Positions 62,731 to 64,000 of a stretch of DNA of 64,000 nt are shown in pieces (the first letter of the stretch is position 1; each line of letters begins with the position of its first letter). A model generated the notes under the pieces. That model made no database searches. It had not been told where the DNA came from and saw nothing but the letters and a program-made list of their open reading frames with translations. The position numbers and the translations under genes were made by a program. Where the stretch lies: positions 1,302,001-1,366,000 of the forward strand of contig NZ_JAUTAY010000001.1 in NCBI RefSeq assembly GCF_030818795.1, in the 5' to 3' direction. Source of the DNA: Microbacterium sp. SORGH_AS_0862 (GTDB lineage Bacteria > Actinomycetota > Actinomycetes > Actinomycetales > Microbacteriaceae).

Positions 62731-64000
62731 TCACCCCGCGCGGTAGTTCTCCCGGGCGAAGCGGGAGTAGGGCGCGGGGGCGACGGTTGCGCGGATCTCG
62801 ACCTGCCGGTGGCGCTCGACGGCGGGCTTGGCGGAGTTGGGCTCCTCACCCCACGTCAACACCACCTCGGTCCCGGGCTCCGCGTGCGAGGCGGCGATGC
62901 TCGCGAGCGACACGAAGGCCTGCTCGTTCGTGATGTAGCCGCAGTCGTGGGAGATGCCCACATCCACGCCGTCGGCACGCACGCGATCGACCTGATACAG
63001 GCCGTACCGCGCCTTCGGGAAGTCGATGTACTTGGCCGGCAGCCCATCTTCGACGAGGGAGCGCTGCGCGGCGGCGAGGTCGTCGGCGTTCCAGACCAGC
63101 GTCACCTTCACCCGCTGCTCGGCGGCGGCGTGCGCCTCGAGGGCGGCACGGCCGATGAAGTCGTGATCGAACGCGACGCTGCGGCCGTAGCCGAGGTCGT
63201 ACGGGGTCAGGTAGTAGTCCTCGATGCGGCCCGACACGAAGCTGCCGGCGAGAGAGCCGAGGCGGGCGGCGGGCAGCCACGCGAGGTAGTCGTCCATCTG
63301 CTCGCCCGAGAAGATGGCGGGCAGCGGCGAGGGGACCCACGCCGACTCGAGGTTCGCGGACGAGTACGCCTTCGCCCCCACGAGCACGAGGCCGAACTCC
63401 TCCCCCGCAGCGATGATCGCCTCGCGGATGCGGGCGCCGTCCGCCCACGGCCCGAACAGCTCGAAGCCGGGCTGACCGGCCATGCCGTGCCGCAGCGAGC
63501 GCACCGTGACGCCGGCGATCTCGAACGTGGCCATGCCGAAGAACTTCGTGGGCGGCACGGGCGCGCCGGTCAGCTTCTCCATGAGAGCCAGAGCGTGCGG
63601 GCCCTGCAGCTCATAGCGGTAGAACACGGGGTTCACACCGGGCTCCCGCATCAGCGTGTTCGCGTCACGCTCGAAGGTGACGTCGTAGTCGCCGGTCTCG
63701 CCGATGAACTGCACCCAGTCCAGCACCATGTACCAGCCGACGAGATCGAACACCTGCTCCTCGAGGTGGAACAGGATGGCGTCGCCGATGAGGTAGCCCT
63801 CGTGGTTGACCGCGATGAACTGCTTCGCCGCATCCACCGGGAACCGGGCGAACGAGTTCACGCCGGTGTCGCTCAGCAGCCGCAGCGCATCGGGACCCGA
63901 GATGAACAGGTCGGTCATGTGGTGCGACTGATCCAGCAGCGCCACGCTCTCCCGCCACGAACGCTGCTCGCTGCGCCAGTTGCTGAACTCCGGGGTCACC
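62731..64000 (-). CDS. THF-dependent aryl-methyl-ether O-demethylase, LigM/DesA-like (copy 3, cut by the right edge)
   Basis: 423 codons visible; by alignment with copy 2 only about 30 N-terminal residues are missing. 'VALLDQSHHMTDLFISGPDALRLLSD' (near the visible N-terminus), 'VFYRYELQGPHALALMEKLTGAPVPP', 'LRHGMAGQPGFELFGPWADG', 'VGAKAYSSANLESAWVPSPLPAIFSG' with the Tyr expected to be catalytic, and 'PAPYSRFARENYRAG'. Its closest relative here is copy 2 ('PAKYIDFPKARYGLYQVDRV'). It is convergent with the MarR gene. Its own operon partners lie beyond the window. Confidence 0.88.
   Translation of the reverse strand, partial: VTPEFSNWRSEQRSWRESVALLDQSHHMTDLFISGPDALRLLSDTGVNSFARFPVDAAKQFIAVNHEGYLIGDAILFHLEEQVFDLVGWYMVLDWVQFIGETGDYDVTFERDANTLMREPGVNPVFYRYELQGPHALALMEKLTGAPVPPTKFFGMATFEIAGVTVRSLRHGMAGQPGFELFGPWADGARIREAIIAAGEEFGLVLVGAKAYSSANLESAWVPSPLPAIFSGEQMDDYLAWLPAARLGSLAGSFVSGRIEDYYLTPYDLGYGRSVAFDHDFIGRAALEAHAAAEQRVKVTLVWNADDLAAAQRSLVEDGLPAKYIDFPKARYGLYQVDRVRADGVDVGISHDCGYITNEQAFVSLASIAASHAEPGTEVVLTWGEEPNSAKPAVERHRQVEIRATVAPAPYSRFARENYRAG

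Overview
The window is very GC-rich actinobacterial chromosome. The pervasive 'GGATGCGG/CCGCATCC' words, strong AGGAGG ribosome sites, GTG starts and 1-4 bp ATGA/GTGA gene overlaps suggest a Microbacteriaceae member, most likely Microbacterium (an inference from style, not from a marker gene). No rRNA, tRNA, insertion sequence, phage or CRISPR array was seen. The content is a large catabolic island for plant- and lignin-derived aromatics and sugars, with about a dozen local transcription factors.

Left part (1-11.9 kb): two divergent IclR regulators, a 4-hydroxybenzoate 3-monooxygenase gene (pobA) with a frameshift near its 3' end, an MFS transporter, then a MarR regulator divergent from a six-gene operon (SDR, amidohydrolase, acyl-CoA dehydrogenase, MaoC hydratase, CoA ligase, esterase). 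This operon matches the coenzyme A-dependent beta-oxidative deacetylation of p-hydroxycinnamates known from Rhodococcus (cou genes). It would turn p-coumarate or ferulate into 4-hydroxybenzoate or vanillate, the substrates of PobA and of the O-demethylases further right.

Middle (12-28.6 kb): a DUF4232 membrane protein, small proteins, a five-copy 172-bp tandem palindrome array, a PaaX-like regulator closing a NitT/TauT-type ABC importer operon, a ketopantoate-reductase-like gene divergent from an RpiR regulator and a frameshifted EamA transporter, a MalT/LuxR-type ATPase regulator, and an alpha/beta hydrolase, aldehyde dehydrogenase, zinc alcohol dehydrogenase run.

Region 28.6-41.9 kb: one long leftward operon, probably driven from the palindrome at 38.62 kb: split transketolase, zinc dehydrogenase, ribose-type ABC importer, SDR, D-tagatose-3-epimerase-like protein (frameshifted) and a vanillin/benzaldehyde-type dehydrogenase. 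A further aldehyde dehydrogenase and a MarR regulator run rightward from the same promoter region. The sugar or glycoside it handles is not identifiable from sequence.

Region 42-64 kb: a tetrahydrofolate-dependent aryl-methyl-ether O-demethylation system: MetF-like reductase, PurU formyl-THF deformylase and a LigM/DesA-like demethylase in one operon, followed by a PadR regulator overlapping a GTP cyclohydrolase I gene. Two more demethylase paralogues lie at 52.4 kb (divergent from a branched-chain-amino-acid-type ABC importer, with GntR and IclR regulators) and at the right edge. An MHS-family transporter, CoA ligase and MaoC hydratase operon with its own palindromic operator and a nearby MarR gene completes the region. 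The enzymes fit together as: side-chain shortening (cou-like), aldehyde oxidation, methyl transfer to THF, and recycling of methyl-THF to THF plus formate.

Two genome-structure themes recur. First, the intergenic spaces hold several distinct nested-palindrome repeat families. Second, three genes (pobA, the EamA transporter, the epimerase-like gene) are each broken by a single-base shift at or next to a G/C run; these are either real mutations or assembly errors.
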